The position numbers and the translations under genes were made by a program. A stretch of DNA of 64,000 bases, from contig NZ_CP128362.1 in NCBI RefSeq assembly GCF_034274695.1, forward strand, positions 6,078,501 to 6,142,500, written 5' to 3'. How positions within the stretch are numbered: the first letter of the stretch is position 1; each line of letters begins with the position of its first letter. Under the pieces are notes generated by a model. That model saw only the letters and a list, made by a program, of their open reading frames with translations. It was not told the DNA's origin and ran no database searches. The DNA comes from Chitinophaga sp. LS1. GTDB taxonomy: Bacteria; Bacteroidota; Bacteroidia; Chitinophagales; Chitinophagaceae. This document shows, piece after piece, positions 63,101 through 64,000 of this stretch.

Positions 63101-64000
63101 GGCAGATATCCTATCACTGTTACTTATTTTGAAGCAACGGGTAGCCAGACATTATCTGCCAGCTATGCAGGTCCGGGTCTCAGCAAGCGCCTCATTCCAG
63201 ACAGCGCTTTCATCTACAAAAACATGAAAGCAACTACCCTGGCTACACCAGCGGTACCAACAGCTCCGACTAACCTGACATTGACAGCTGTAAGTCCAAA
63301 CAAGATTCAGTTAAGCTGGAAAGATAACTCCACTACTGAAACCGGCTTTGAAATTTACCGTTCTGTAAATGACAGCACAACGTTTAAACTTTTCACCACT
63401 GTTGCTGCAAACAGTACGACCACAGCCGTGTACAACGACTCTGCACTGTTTGCCAACGTGAAGTACTTCTATAAGGTGCGTGCAAAGAATGAAGGTGGTT
63501 ACTCTGTCTTCACTAACAGCACCGGAATTTACACACTCAACACTCCTCCTGTGATCTCACAGTTGGTCAACCGATCAGTGAGGTATGGCACTCAGCTCGT
63601 GCTGAACATCACCGCTACTGATGCAGATGGCGAGACCCTGACGCTCACGGCCGCGAATGTACCTTCCTTCGGAACATTTGCCAACACAGGGAACGGTACG
63701 GCTACATTGACTTTCAATCCTGCCACTGCCAATCAGGGTACCTATGCCAACATTACTGTGACTGCTGCTGACCAGCATAGCGGTACTGCCAGCACTACAT
63801 TCACCCTGACCGTGAATGACAACTACACACCAGTAATTAGTACTGTAAGTAGTGTGACACTGGCAGAAGCTACAACCTCTTCTATCAGCCTGACCGCTAC
63901 TGATGGCAACGCAACTGACACCATCACCTGGACCGCCAGCGGCCTGCCTTCTTTCGCTACACTGACTAATAGTGGTAACAATGCGACGATCGCCCTCGCT
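60158..64000 (+). CDS. Large secreted multidomain esterase, N-terminal 1,281 codons
   Basis: Open to the right edge with no stop. Signal peptide ends MAMAQ (about residue 22). Residues 35-285: alpha/beta-hydrolase of the PHB-depolymerase/feruloyl-esterase-like type, oxyanion loop FFHGKGEGGG, nucleophile Ser178 in GLSAGGSS, Asp228 in GGLDNSP, His260 in GGHGIWD. Then two Ig-like domains (about 288-448), fibronectin III (451-546, 546-641), PA14 (642-785), FN3 (793-880), PA14 (881-1018), FN3 (about 1030-1127) and two Ig/cadherin-like repeats. PA14 and FN3 domains usually bind carbohydrate or act as spacers. The protein is probably exported by type IX secretion, but the C-terminus that would show this is outside the window. 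Polyester, acetylated glycan or feruloyl substrate is undecided. Confidence 0.9.
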   Translation, partial: MRKFYAICLFLIMCFGHMAMAQIFNSGDAVVNYDPNNPPTAPSWGTIGKWVRTNRSDVNFTNKDSYKCYYLNGMPFRLKFPKSYEQGVTDGKKYPIFIFFHGKGEGGGIYDNEYSLYHGGSKFCAAVDNGTFDGFVLVPQNTTGYFGASHYTFVKQIIDTLIASNKLDINRIFVDGLSAGGSSTWEFMFAYPTLVAGFLPISGCSIAYKDQVNTFKYIPLWIFQGGLDNSPHPNTTSQVMTADSLAGGNWKETVYPNGGHGIWDNAWNETDFWPWINRQNKTNPWPTAGHNEFCPGETVNVTLGLTAGFDGYEWRKDGVTIPGATTNELVVTAYGTYDARIKRGTVWSDYSSTPVVVKQKAATQTPPITISGLMSKVIPAPDGNTYVTLTLPDGYTSYRWAKATDTTTLATTQTYNAGTAGSYRAKVTELYGCSSEWSSSFYVVPATGTNAPAPASGLTATAISKTAITLDWTDNPNATYNETGYEIYRGSTSGGPYTLINLTAANTVTYTDSLLNPNTKYYYIIRAVNDSSSAANSNEAVTQTQVDNTPPTAPGNLTITGSTSSQASLSWTISTDDVGVYKYDIYINGIKSYTVGNDQTTFTAYGLKSDSLYNFVVKARDVAGNSSARSNQVTAYAVANGLAWRYYTGNWSTLPDFNTLTPDATGYSAIPDISVATDADYFGFVWEGEIRIPVSGNYTFIINSDDGSKLWIDSKYDASVTPLVNNDGSHGTQDREGTIYLTAGMHKIAAAYNEIAGGQSFTLSWKNTANGITTATQITADYFKKTVTTGAVPKYPGNLLATATAYNKIKLTWADSSSNETGFEVYRATTQGGPYTTVATTAANATSYTDSNLVASTTYYYRVKAINKYGDSGFNPAESGGLFWGEYPGSYSTLPAFSSLTPSISGTTNNITLNVRDREDYFALKFDGYINIPTTGTYTFYTASDDGSKLYIGGFSESNLVVNNNYLQGTTERSGTKTLTAGRYPITVTYFEATGSQTLSASYAGPGLSKRLIPDSAFIYKNMKATTLATPAVPTAPTNLTLTAVSPNKIQLSWKDNSTTETGFEIYRSVNDSTTFKLFTTVAANSTTTAVYNDSALFANVKYFYKVRAKNEGGYSVFTNSTGIYTLNTPPVISQLVNRSVRYGTQLVLNITATDADGETLTLTAANVPSFGTFANTGNGTATLTFNPATANQGTYANITVTAADQHSGTASTTFTLTVNDNYTPVISTVSSVTLAEATTSSISLTATDGNATDTITWTASGLPSFATLTNSGNNATIALA

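Overview
The window looks like chromosomal DNA of a Bacteroidota soil-type bacterium, most likely family Chitinophagaceae and close to Chitinophaga. The reasons are a SusC/SusD import locus with its zinc-metallohydrolase and DUF4302 lipoproteins, many TonB-dependent receptors with an N-terminal carboxypeptidase-regulatory domain, several promoters of the Bacteroidota form (TTG, 19-21 bases, TAnnTTTG), and base composition in the mid-40s % GC by eye. No tRNA, rRNA, CRISPR array, insertion sequence, prophage or replication origin was recognised. Genus and all family names come from reading sequence and recalled family features, not from a search.

Layout. 1-3,000: start of a serA-like gene, a beta-lactamase-fold serine hydrolase lipoprotein and a cation diffusion facilitator. 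3,057-10,007: a four-gene import operon (SusC, SusD, zinc metallohydrolase lipoprotein, DUF4302 lipoprotein) preceded by helically phased short repeats. 10,182-13,600: a response regulator and a large hybrid kinase with two kinase cores. 13,721-16,666: thrS and infC, without rpmI/rplT behind them. 16,868-24,400: a DUF3347 lipoprotein, an ABC-F ATPase, an OmpR-type two-component pair followed by a shortened RND-adaptor-like lipoprotein, tRNA hydroxylase trhO, and two very small membrane proteins. 24,412-27,963: a DUF5686 outer-membrane protein and two unknown proteins.

28,126-31,033: methionine/sulfur genes (metZ-type sulfhydrylase, OsmC, metX). 31,132-37,135: a CzcCBA-type heavy-metal efflux operon led by a small secreted acidic protein. 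37,288-44,315: two paralogous TonB-dependent receptors around a sulfatase. 44,585-50,131: ychF, an SpmA-SpmB fusion, a YeiH transporter, a thiamine-binding-type protein and a GNAT-nitrilase fusion.

50,256-59,865: a polysaccharide region. Seven tightly packed minus-strand genes run from a stand-alone receiver through a polyprenyl-phosphate sugar transferase with a degenerate receiver at its N-terminus, two further glycosyltransferases, an epimerase and a methyltransferase to a membrane GT2. A second membrane GT2 and an acyltransferase are transcribed in the opposite direction. 60,158 to the end: the first 1,281 codons of a very large secreted esterase with Ig-like, fibronectin III and PA14 domains.

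The genes fit a free-living degrader that senses its surroundings, imports polymer fragments through TonB-dependent receptors, exports metals and builds a surface polysaccharide. The least explained items are the receiver/pseudo-receiver sugar transferase pair, the shortened adaptor behind its own two-component system, the 40-residue membrane protein with a sigma-54-like promoter and its own terminator, and the phased repeats before susC.
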